Below are positions 24,735 to 36,141 of a DNA stretch of 64,000 nucleotides, piece after piece. The notes below the pieces were generated by a model that saw only the letters and a program-made list of their open reading frames with translations, was not told where the DNA came from and ran no database searches. The stretch is from Macrostomum hystrix (Eukaryota; Platyhelminthes; Macrostomidae). The DNA lies in assembly GCA_950097015.1 (NCBI GenBank), contig CATNEN010000014.1:1302001-1366000 (forward strand), in the 5' to 3' direction. Positions within the stretch are counted from its first letter, which is position 1. The number at the start of each line of letters is the position of its first letter. Made by a program: the position numbers and the translations under genes.

Positions 24735-25867
24735 TAAATATACTAATTTTCACGTGTTGTTTGTCTGTGTGTGTGTCTGTGTGTGTGTCAGTTCGACATC
24801 TCCTCCTAGAATACTGGCAACTCAGCGTTGAAACTTATATGGGAAAATGGGAAATTTTCCGAGGAAGGCTATAGGCTATTTTAATTCTGAAATTTCAAAT
24901 TATAAGATCCTCAAAAAAGCAGAAAGGCTATTAAGTAGTATATAGTAGGCAAATGTCCTTCCCGCTGTGATGAAATTGGCCTCGGTTAAATGAGTTGCGT
25001 CAACATTTTGTGCCTATCTGTTCAGTGTATTTTCTCTCCAGTGGAGGGTTGGCAGTCGGTTTGAAAATGGGGCGGAGAGGAGGCCGTACGCACATTCTAA
25101 CTGTCCCTGTGTATTGGCGGAGAGAGGGTGCCGCGAGTTATTTCTATTGAGGGGTCTGATTTGTTCAATATTGAAGTGCGTACAATGGGCAGGGCAGAGT
25201 TGGCTGGGTTAAAATTCAATTGATAAAATTTGCGGGCCTCTCAGTGTAGGCGGAGAAGAATGTGCTTACTAAACTGGCTGCCCTTTGCAGAAATTTCAAC
25301 TGAGAATTATTATTTTGCTTTTTTAAGATTTGTGGATAAAATTTGTACTGCTAGAAAGAACTTGAAGTTCTAAATCCAGAGATATAAATTTCATTGCTGA
25401 ATTCCGAAAATTGGGGATGCAAAGGGCAAATAAAGTTTTTATACTTTTGCAATGCTTTCAGCTGAGTGTACAGTGTCTCGGCGAGATTGCTAAGGAGAGA
25501 GAATTCGCCACAATAAAGTTTCACACATTCCTATTCTCGAAGGCGGGCTGTTGAATTTTATTTATTGAAATTCGCACCTCTGACTGAGCGGGGCCCGGAG
25601 AACTGGCTGTCGTCAATATTAATGGCTCGGACTTCACCTGTTTTAACGGGTGGGGTTTAATTTAAAGTTGATGGAGTTCGCGCGATATGATTTCTAGCCC
25701 CTCAATCTTATCCGAAAGTTGTCGTCTATTTTAATTCTGAAGATTCTGGGCATGGTAGCTAAAGAAAAATTGGTCAATTTTGAATTGTTTTCAACAGTTT
25801 AGTCGGACAAAAGGCGGTTTACGCACATTGCTACTTCCAGACATCATTGGGTGAGGAGTTTTTGGTT
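24735..25867 (-). mobile_element. body and tail of 15-bp satellite element, unit 2 (long form)
   Basis: Longer body (about 1.1 kb) than in units 1, 3 and 4. The extra ~500 bp includes a ggggcccggagaactggctg segment and is shared with units 5 and 6. Tail run is gtgtgtctgtgtg on the plus strand. Confidence 0.7.
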
Positions 25868-26559
25868 AGATGAGGCGATGGGAGATGTGGCGACGGGAGA
25901 TGAGGCAATGGGAGTTTAGGCGATGAGAGATGAGGCGATGGGAGATGAGGCGATGGGAGATGAGGCGATGGGAGATGAGGCGATGAAAGATGAGGCGATG
26001 GGAGATGAGGCGATGGGAGATCAGGCGACGGGAGATGAGGGGATGGGAGATCAGGCGATGGGAGATGTGGCGACGGGAGATGAGGGGATGGGAGATCAGG
26101 CGATGGGAGATGAGGGGATGGGAGATCAGGCGATGGGAGATCAGGCAATGGGAGATCAGGCAATGGGAGATCAGGCGATGGGAGATCAGGCGATCGGAGA
26201 TGAGGCGATGGGAGATGAGGCGATAGGAGATGAGGCGATGGGAGATGAGGCGATGGGAGATGAGGCGATGGGAGATGAGGCGATGGGAGATTAGGCGATG
26301 GGAGATCAGGCGATGGGAGATTAGGCGATGGGAGATGAGGCGATGGGAGATGAGGCGATGGGAGATGAGGCGATGGGAGATGAGGCGATGGGAGATTAGG
26401 CGATGGGAGATCAGGCGATGGGAGATTAGGCGATGGGAGATGAGGCGATGGGAGATGAGGCGATGGGAGATGAGGCGATGGGAGATGAGGCGATGGGAGA
26501 TTAGGCGATGGGAGATCAGGCGATAGGAGATGACGCGATGGGAGATCAGGCGATGGGAG
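25868..26559. repeat. 15-bp minisatellite, array B
   Basis: 15-bp units as in array A. Contains a locally homogenised stretch (26,230-26,526) of nearly identical blocks. Confidence 0.95.
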
Positions 26560-26600
26560 TTCTCTCCCCTCAACCTCCTCCGGAGGAGGAGTTTAGCTCG

Positions 26601-26623
26601 TAAATATACTAAAACTCACGTGT

Positions 26624-26658
<35 letters not shown>

Positions 26659-27220
26659 TGGTTATCTCCTCCTAGAATACTGGCAAGTCAACTTTGAAAC
26701 TTATATGGGAAAATGGGAAATTTTCCTGGTCAGGCTATAGGCTATTTTAATTCTGAAATTTCAAATTATAAGATCCTCAAAAAAGCAGAAAGGCTATTAA
26801 GTAGTATATAGTAGGCAAATGTCCTTCCCGCTGTGATGAAATTGGCCTCGGTTAAATGAGTTGCGTCAACATTTTGTGCCTATCTGTTTCGTGTATTTTC
26901 TCTCCAGTGGAGGGTTGGCAGTCGGTTTGAAAATGGGGCGGAGAGGAGGCCGTACGCACATTCTAACTGTCCCTGTGTATTGGCGGAGAGAGGGTGCCGC
27001 GAGTTATTTCTATTGAGGGGTCTGATTTGTTCAATATTGAAGTGCGTACAATGGGCAGGGCAGAGTTGGCTGGGTTAAAATTCAATTGATAAAATTTGCG
27101 GGCCTCTCAGTGTAGGCGGAGAAGAATGTACTTACTAAAAAACTGGCTGCCCTTTGCGCTAAAGGCAATGAAATTTCAACTGTGAATTATTATTTTGCTT
27201 TTTAACATTTGAAAAGAACT
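26601..27220 (-). mobile_element. body and tail of 15-bp satellite element, unit 3
   Basis: Short-form body, nearly the same as 22,833-23,463, with a gtctgtctg run after the TTTTAGTATATTTA-type end. Confidence 0.7.
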
Positions 27221-28912
27221 GAGGCGATTTGAGATCAGGCAATGGGAGATCAGGCAATGGGAGATCAGGCGATGGGAGATCAGGCAATGGGAGATCAGAC
27301 GATGGGAGATCAGGCGATAGGAGATGAGGCGATGGGAGATCAGGCGATAGGAGATCAGGCGATGGGAGATCAGGCGATGGGAGATCAGGCGACGGGAGAT
27401 GAGCCGATGGGAGATCAGGCGATGGGAGATCAGGCGATGGGAGATCAGGCGATGGGAGATGAGGCGATGGGAGATCAGGCGATGGGAGATCAGGCGGGGG
27501 AAGATCAGGCGATTGGAGATCAGGCGATGGGAGATTAGGCGATGGGAGATCAGGCGATAGGAGATGAGGCGATGGGAGATGAGACGATGGGAGATGATGC
27601 GATGGGAGATTAGGCGACGGGAGATGAGGCAATGGGAGATTAGGCGATGGGAGATCAGGCAATGGGAGATCTGGCGATGGGAGATCAGGCAATGGGAGAT
27701 CAGGCGATGGGAGATCAGGCGATAGGAGATGAGGCGATGAGAGATCAGGCGATAGGAGATCAGGCGATGGGAGATCAGGCGATGGGAGATCAGGCGACGG
27801 GAGATGAGCCGATGGGAGATCAGGCGATGGGAGATCAGGCGCTGGGAGATCAGGCGATGGGAGATGAGGCGATGGGAGATCAGGCGATGGGAGATCAGGC
27901 GATGGGAGATGACGCGATGGGAGATCAGGCGATGGGAGATCAGGCGATGGGAGATCAGGCAATGGGAGATCAGACGATGGGAGATCAGGCGATAGGAGAT
28001 GAGGCGATGGGAGATCAGGCGATAGGAGATCAGGCGATGGGAGATCAGGCGATGGGAGATCAGGCGACGGGAGATGAGCCGATGGGAGATCAGGCGATGG
28101 GAGATCAGGCGATGGGAGATCAGGCGATGGGAGATGAGGCGATGGGAGATCAGGCGATGGGAGATCAGGCGGGGGAAGATCAGGCGATTGGAGATCAGGC
28201 GATGGGAGATTAGGCGATGGGAGATCAGGCGATAGGAGATGAGGCGATGGGAGATGAGACGATGGGAGATGATGCGATGGGAGATTAGGCGACGGGAGAT
28301 GAGGCAATGGGAGATTAGGCGATGGGAGATCAGGCAATGGGAGATCTGGCGATGGGAGATCAGGCAATGGGAGATCAGGCGATGGGAGATCAGGCGATAG
28401 GAGATGAGGCGATGAGAGATCAGGCGATAGGAGATCAGGCGATGGGAGATCAGGCGATGGGAGATCAGGCGACGGGAGATGAGCCGATGGGAGATCAGGC
28501 GATGGGAGATCAGGCGCTGGGAGATCAGGCGATGGGAGATGAGGCGATGGGAGATCAGGCGATGGGAGATCAGGCGATAGGAGATGACGCGATGGGAGAT
28601 CAGGCGATGGGAGATCAGGCGATAGGAGATGACGCGATGGGAGATCAGGCGATGGGAGATCAGGCGATGGGAGGTCAGGCGATAGGAGATGTGGCGACGG
28701 GAGATGAGGCGATGGGAGATCAGGCGATGGGAGATGAGGCGATGGGAGATGAGGCAATGGGAGATGAGGCGATGGGAGATTAGGCGATGGGAGATCAGGC
28801 GATAGGAGATGACGCGATGGGAGATCAGGCGATGGGAGATCAGGCGATAGGAGATCTGGCGATGGGAGATCAGGCGATAGGAGATGACGCGATGGGAGAT
28901 CAGGCGATGGGA
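27221..28912. repeat. 15-bp minisatellite, array C (675-bp higher-order repeat)
   Basis: Blocks repeat with a spacing of 675 bp, i.e. 45 units: for example the rare variant caggcgggggaagatcaggc at about 27,490 and again at about 28,165, and the start of the block at 27,647 and 28,322. Minus-strand LISHR frame reaches 599 codons with a non-repeat N-terminal piece (RRAKLLLRRRLRG) read from the head palindrome. Confidence 0.95.
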
Positions 28913-28956
28913 GTTCTGTCCCCTCAACCTCCTCCGGAGGAGGAGTTTAGCTCGTC

Positions 28957-29582
28957 TAAATATACTAAAATTCACGTGTTGTTTGTCTGTCTGTCTGTCT
29001 GTTGGTTATCTCCTCCTAGAATACTGACAAGTCAACTTTGAAACTTATATGGGAAAATGGGAAATTTTCCTGGTCAGGCTATAGGCTATTTTAATTCTGA
29101 AATTTCAAATTCTAAGATCCTCAAAAAAGCAGAAAAATGATTTCGTAACCTTCTCTGGACACTTTTTTCTTTTGAGCTGAGAAAACTGGAGTCGGTTAAA
29201 GTGGTTGCGCTATCATTTCGGCCTATCTGTTCAGTGTATTTTCTCTCCAGTGGAGGGTTGGCAGTCGGTTTGAAAATGGGGCGGAGAGGTGGCCGTACGC
29301 ACATTCTAACTGTCCCTGTGTATTGGCGGAGAGAGGGTGCCGCGAGTTATTTCTATTGAGGGGTCTGATTTGTTCAATATTGAAGTGCGTACAATGGGCT
29401 GGGGCGGAGTTGGTGGGGTTAAAATTCTATTAAAAAACTTGGCGGGCCTCTCACTGTGGGCGGAGAAGAATGTGCTTGCTAAACTGGCTGCCCTATGCGC
29501 TAAAGGCAATGAAATTTCAACTGTGAATTGTCCTTTTGCTTTTTAACATTTGTGGATAAAATTTGTACTGCTAGAAAGAACT
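28957..29582 (-). mobile_element. body and tail of 15-bp satellite element, unit 4
   Basis: Short-form body with a replaced stretch at 29,140-29,215 that differs from the other units. Tail run gtctgtctg at 28,983-29,000. Confidence 0.65.
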
Positions 29583-30600
29583 GAGGCGATCAGAGATCAG
29601 GGGATGGGAGATGAGGCGATGGGAAATTAGGCGATAGGAGATCAGGCAGCAGGACATCTGGCGATGGGAGATGAGGTGATGGGTGATCAGGTGAAGGGAG
29701 ATGAGGCGATGGGAGATGAGGCGATGGGAGATGAGGTGATCGGTGATCAGGTGATGGGAGATGAGGCGATGGGAGATGAGGCAATGGGAGATGAGGCGAT
29801 GGGAGATCAGGCGATAGGAGATGAGGCGATGGGAGATGAGGCGATGGGAGATGAGGTGATCGGTGATCAGGTGATGGGAGATGAGGCGATGGGAGATGAG
29901 GCGATGGGAGATGAGGCAATGGGAGATGAGGCGATGGGAGATCAGGCGATAGGAGATGAGGCGATGGGAGATGAGGCAATGGGAGATTAGGCGATGGGAG
30001 ATGAGGCGATGGGAGATCAGGCGACGGGAGATCAGGCGACGGGAGATGAGGCGATGGGAGATCAGGCGATGGGAGATCAGGCGATGGGAGATGAGGCGAT
30101 GGGAGATGAGGCAATGGGAGATTAGGCGATGGGAGATGAGGCGATGGGAGATCAGGCGATGGGAGATTAGGCGATGGGAGATGAGGCGATGGGAGATTAG
30201 GCGATGGGAGATCAGGCGATAGGAGATGAGGCGATGGGAGATGAGGCGATGGGAGATCAGGCGACGGGAGATCAGGCGACGGAAGATGAGGCGATGGGAG
30301 ATCAGGCGATGGGAGATCAGGCGATGGGAGATGAGGCGATGGGAGATGAGGCAATGGGAGATGAGGCGATGGGAGATCAGGCGATGGGAGATTAGGCGAT
30401 GGGAGATGAGGCGATGGGAGATGTGGCGACGGGAGATGAGGAAATGGGAGATTAGGCGATGGGAGATCAGGTAATGGGAGATCTGGCGATGAGAGATCAG
30501 GCGATAGGAGATGAGGCGATGGGAGATGAGGCGATGGGAGATGAGACGGTGGAAGATCAGGCGAGGGAAGATCAGGCGATTGGAGATCAGGCGATGGGAG
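29583..30600. repeat. 15-bp minisatellite, array D
   Basis: 15-bp units with variants gatgaggtgatcggtgatca that also occur in array E at a constant offset of 2,419 bp, marking a segmental duplication. Confidence 0.95.
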
Positions 30601-30641
30601 TTCTCTCCCCTCAACCTCCTCCGGAGGAGGAGTTTAGCTCG

Positions 30642-31847
30642 TAAATATACTAATTTTCACGTGTTGTTTGTCTGTCTGTGTGTCTGTGTGTCAGTTCGAC
30701 ATCTCCTCCTAGAATACTGGCAACTCAGCGTTGAAACTTATATGGGAAAATGGGAAATTTTCCGAGGAAGGCTATAGGCTATTTTAATTCTGAAATTTCA
30801 AATTATAAGATCCTCAAAAAAGCAGAAAGGCTATTAAGTAGTATATAGTAGGCAAATGTCCTTCCCGCTTAGACGAAATTGGCTTTGGTTAAATGAGTTG
30901 CGTCAACATTTTGTGCCTATCTGTTTAGTGTATTTTCTCTCCAGTGGAGGGTTGGCAGTCGGTTTGAAAATGGGGCAGAGAGGAGGCCGTACGCACATTC
31001 TAACTGTCCCTGTGTATTGGCGGAGAGAGGGTGCCGCGAGTTATTTCTATTGAGGGGTCTGATTTGTTCAATATTGAAGTGCGTACAATGGGCAGGGCAG
31101 AGTTGGCTGGGTTAAAATTCAATTGATAAAATTGCGGGCCTCTCAGTGTAGGCGGAGAAGAATGTGCTTACTAAACTGGCTGCCTTTTGCAGAAATTTCA
31201 ACTGAGAATTATTATTTTGCTTTTTTAAGATTTGTGGATAAAATTTGTACTGCTGGAGAGAACTTGAAGTTCTAAATCCAGAGATATAAATTTCATTGCT
31301 GAATTCCGAAAATTGGGGATGCCAAGGGCAAATAAAGTTTTTATACTTTTGCAATGCTTTCAGCTGAGTGTACAGTGTCTCGGCGAGATTGCTAAGGAGA
31401 GAGAATTCGCCACAATACAGTTTCACACATTCCTATTCTCGAAGGCGGGCTGTTGAATTTTATTTATTGAAATTCGCACCTCTGACTGAGCGGGGCCCGG
31501 AGAACTGGCTGTCGTCAATATTAATGGCTCGGACTTCACCTGTTTTAACGGGTGGGGTTTAATTTAAAGTTGTTGGAGTTCGCGCGATATGATTTCTAGC
31601 CCCTCAATCTTATCCGAAAGTTGTCGTCTATTTTAATTCTGAAGATTCTGGGCATGGTAGCTAAAGAAAAATTGGTCAATTTTGAATTGTTTTCAACAGT
31701 TTAGTCAGACAAAAGGCGGTTTACGCACATTGCTACTTCCAGACATCATTGGGTGAGGAGTTTTTGGTTAGTCAGTTTGGACACTGAGGTCTGAACTCTC
31801 TGAATTGAATAAAAAATGACTGTACATTCACGCAAGATCACACGGGG
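30642..31847 (-). mobile_element. body and tail of 15-bp satellite element, unit 5 (long form)
   Basis: Long-form body, apparently identical to 33,061-34,266 (offset 2,419 bp). No coding domain. Confidence 0.75.
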
Positions 31848-33019
31848 TGATGAGGCGATGGGAGATCAGGCAATGGGAGATCATGCGATGGGAGATTAGG
31901 CGATGGGAGATCAGGCGATGGGAGATGAGGCGATGGGAGATTAGGCGATGGGAGATCAGGCGACGGGAGATGAGGCGATGGGAGATCAGGCGATGGGAGA
32001 TGAGGCGATGGGAGATGAGGCGATGGGAGATCAGGCAATGGGAGATGAGGCGATGGGAGATGAGGTGATGGGTGATCAGGTAATGCGAGATGAGGCGATG
32101 GATGATGAGGCGATGGGAGATGAAGCGATGGGAGATGAGGCGATGGGAGATGAGGTGATCGGTGATCAGGTGATGGGAGATGAGGCGATGGGAGATGAGG
32201 CAATGGGAGATGAGGCGATGGGAGATCAGGCGATAGGAGATGAGGCGATGGGAGATGAGGCGATGGGAGATGAGGTGATCGGTGATCAGGTGATGGGAGA
32301 TGAGGCGATGGGAGATGAGGCGATGGGAGATGAGGCAATGGGAGATGAGGCGATGGGAGATCAGGCGATAGGAGATGAGGCGATGGGAGATGAGGCAATG
32401 GGAGATTAGGCGATGGGAGATGAGGCGATGGGAGATCAGGCGACGGGAGATCAGGCGACGGGAGATGAGGCGATGGGAGATCAGGCGATGGGAGATCAGG
32501 CGATGGGAGATGAGGCGATGGGAGATGAGGCAATGGGAGATTAGGCGATGGGAGATGAGGCGATGGGAGATCAGGCGATGGGAGATTAGGCGATGGGAGA
32601 TGAGGCGATGGGAGATTAGGCGATGGGAGATCAGGCGATAGGAGATGAGGCGATGGGAGATGAGGCGATGGGAGATCAGGCGACGGGAGATCAGGCGACG
32701 GAAGATGAGGCGATGGGAGATCAGGCGATGGGAGATCAGGCGATGGGAGATGAGGCGATGGGAGATGAGGCAATGGGAGATGAGGCGATGGGAGATCAGG
32801 CGATGGGAGATTAGGCGATGGGAGATGAGGCGATGGGAGATGTGGCGACGGGAGATGAGGAAATGGGAGATTAGGCGATGGGAGATCAGGTAATGGGAGA
32901 TCTGGCGATGAGAGATCAGGCGATAGGAGATGAGGCGATGGGAGATGAGGCGATGGGAGATGAGACGGTGGAAGATCAGGCGAGGGAAGATCAGGCGATT
33001 GGAGATCAGGCGATGGGAG
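31848..33019. repeat. 15-bp minisatellite, array E
   Basis: Most of this array from about 32,140 on repeats array D at an offset of 2,419 bp. Its first ~300 bp match the start of array F. Confidence 0.95.
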
Positions 33020-33060
33020 TTCTCTCCCCTCAACCTCCTCCGGAGGAGGAGTTTAGCTCG

Positions 33061-34266
33061 TAAATATACTAATTTTCACGTGTTGTTTGTCTGTCTGTGT
33101 GTCTGTGTGTCAGTTCGACATCTCCTCCTAGAATACTGGCAACTCAGCGTTGAAACTTATATGGGAAAATGGGAAATTTTCCGAGGAAGGCTATAGGCTA
33201 TTTTAATTCTGAAATTTCAAATTATAAGATCCTCAAAAAAGCAGAAAGGCTATTAAGTAGTATATAGTAGGCAAATGTCCTTCCCGCTTAGACGAAATTG
33301 GCTTTGGTTAAATGAGTTGCGTCAACATTTTGTGCCTATCTGTTTAGTGTATTTTCTCTCCAGTGGAGGGTTGGCAGTCGGTTTGAAAATGGGGCAGAGA
33401 GGAGGCCGTACGCACATTCTAACTGTCCCTGTGTATTGGCGGAGAGAGGGTGCCGCGAGTTATTTCTATTGAGGGGTCTGATTTGTTCAATATTGAAGTG
33501 CGTACAATGGGCAGGGCAGAGTTGGCTGGGTTAAAATTCAATTGATAAAATTGCGGGCCTCTCAGTGTAGGCGGAGAAGAATGTGCTTACTAAACTGGCT
33601 GCCTTTTGCAGAAATTTCAACTGAGAATTATTATTTTGCTTTTTTAAGATTTGTGGATAAAATTTGTACTGCTGGAGAGAACTTGAAGTTCTAAATCCAG
33701 AGATATAAATTTCATTGCTGAATTCCGAAAATTGGGGATGCCAAGGGCAAATAAAGTTTTTATACTTTTGCAATGCTTTCAGCTGAGTGTACAGTGTCTC
33801 GGCGAGATTGCTAAGGAGAGAGAATTCGCCACAATACAGTTTCACACATTCCTATTCTCGAAGGCGGGCTGTTGAATTTTATTTATTGAAATTCGCACCT
33901 CTGACTGAGCGGGGCCCGGAGAACTGGCTGTCGTCAATATTAATGGCTCGGACTTCACCTGTTTTAACGGGTGGGGTTTAATTTAAAGTTGTTGGAGTTC
34001 GCGCGATATGATTTCTAGCCCCTCAATCTTATCCGAAAGTTGTCGTCTATTTTAATTCTGAAGATTCTGGGCATGGTAGCTAAAGAAAAATTGGTCAATT
34101 TTGAATTGTTTTCAACAGTTTAGTCAGACAAAAGGCGGTTTACGCACATTGCTACTTCCAGACATCATTGGGTGAGGAGTTTTTGGTTAGTCAGTTTGGA
34201 CACTGAGGTCTGAACTCTCTGAATTGAATAAAAAATGACTGTACATTCACGCAAGATCACACGGGG
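33061..34266 (-). mobile_element. body and tail of 15-bp satellite element, unit 6 (long form)
   Basis: Copy of 30,642-31,847 at a 2,419-bp offset with no difference noticed by eye. Confidence 0.75.
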
Positions 34267-36098
34267 TGATGAGGCGATGGGAGATCAGGCAATGGGAGAT
34301 CATGCGATGGGAGATTAGGCGATGGGAGATCAGGCGATGGGAGATGAGGCGATGGGAGATTAGGCGATGGGAGATCAGGCGACGGGAGATGAGGCGATGG
34401 GAGATCAGGCGATGGGAGATGAGGCGATGGGAGATGAGGCGATGGGAGATCAGGCAATGGGAGATGAGGCGATGGGAGATGAGGTGATGGGTGATCAGGT
34501 AATGCGAGATGAGGCGATGGATGATGAGGCGATGGGAGATGAAGCGATGGGAGATGAGGCGATGGGAGATCAGGCGATGGGAGATGAGGCGATGGGAGAT
34601 CAGGCGATGGGAGATGAGGGGATGGGAGATCAGGCGACGGGAGATGAGGCGATGGGAGATGAGGCGATAGGAGATGTGGCGACGGGAGATTAGGCGATGG
34701 GAGATCAGGCGATGGGAGATGAGGCGATGGGAGATGAGGCGATGGGAGATTAGGCGATGGGAGATTAGGCGATGGGAGATCAGGCGATGGGAGATCAGGC
34801 GATAGGAGATGTGGCGACGGGAGATAAGGCGATGGGAGATGAGGCGATGGGAGATGAGGCGATGGGAGATTAGGCGATGGGAGATCAGGCGATAGGAGAT
34901 GAGGCGATGGGAGATGAGACGATGGGAGATGATGCGATGGGAGATTAGGCGATGGGAGATGAGGTGATGGGTGATCAGGTGATGGGAGATGAGGCGATGG
35001 GAGATGAGGCTATGGGAGATGAAGCGATGGGAGATGAGACGATGGGAGATGATGCGATGGGAGATTAGGCGATGGGAGATGAGGTGATGGGTGATCAGGT
35101 GATGGGAGATGAGGCGATGGGAGATGAGGCGATGGGAGATGAAGCGATGGGAGATCTGGCGACGGGAGATGAGGTGATGGGAGATGAGGCGATGGGAGAT
35201 GAAGCGATGGGAGATGAGGCGATGGGAGATCAGGCGATGGGAGATTAGGCGATGGGAGATGAGGCGATGGGAGATGAGGCGATGGGAGATGAGGCGATGG
35301 GAGATGAGGCGATGAAAGATGAGGCGATGGGAGATCAGGCGACGGGAGATGAGGGAATGGGAGATCAGGCGATGGGAGATGAGGCGATGGGAGATCAGGC
35401 GATGGGAGATCAGGCGATGGGAGATCAGGCGATGGGAGATGAGGCGATGGGTGATCAGGTGAAGGGAGATGAGGCGATGGGAGATGAGGCGATGAAAGAT
35501 GAGGCGATGGGAGATCAGGCGACGGGAGATGAGGCGATGGGAGATCAGGCGATGGGAGATGAGGCGATGGGAGATCAGGCGATGGGAGATCAGGCGATGG
35601 GAGATCAGGCGATGGGAGATCAGGCGATGGGAGATGAGGCGATGGGTGATCAGGTGAAGGGAGATGAGGCGATGGGAGATGAGGCGATGGGAGATGAGGC
35701 GATGGGAGATGAGGCGATGGGAGATGAGGCGATGGGAGATGAGGCGATGAAAGATGAGGCGATGGGAGATCAGGCGACGGGAGATGAGGGAATGGGAGAT
35801 CAGGCGATGGGAGATGAGGCGATGGGAGATCAGGCGATGGGAGATCAGGCGATGGGAGATCAGGCGATGGGAGATGAGGCGATGGGTGATCAGGTGAAGG
35901 GAGATGAGGCGATGGGAGATCAGGCGATGGGAGATCAGGCGATGGGAGATGAGGCGATGGGTGATCAGGTGAAGGGAGATGAGGCGATGGGAGATGAGGC
36001 GATGGGAGATCAGGCGATGGGAGATGAGGCGATGGGAGATGAGACGGTGGGAGATCAGGCGGGGGAAGATCAGGCGATTGGAGATCAGGCGATGGGAG
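34267..36098. repeat. 15-bp minisatellite, array F, read through by a gag ORF
   Basis: 15-bp units, about 122 by length. On the minus strand the LISHR frame is open over the whole array and continuous with the gag ORF that starts at 37,573, giving one 1,108-codon frame down to 34,247. The array is preceded, in minus orientation, by the palindromic head at 36,099-36,141. Confidence 0.95.
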
Positions 36099-36141
36099 TT
36101 CTCTCCTCTCAACCTCCTCCGGAGGAGGAGTTTAGCTCGTC

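Noticed and set aside
1-36141. Hammerhead ribozymes in the satellite elements (retrozyme idea)
   Set aside because: The expected CTGATGA...GAAA core was not found in the units or their linkers on reading both strands.
1-36141. Centromere or telomere
   Set aside because: No telomeric hexamer arrays, and the satellites are bounded parts of repeated elements. Nothing in the sequence alone supports a centromere.
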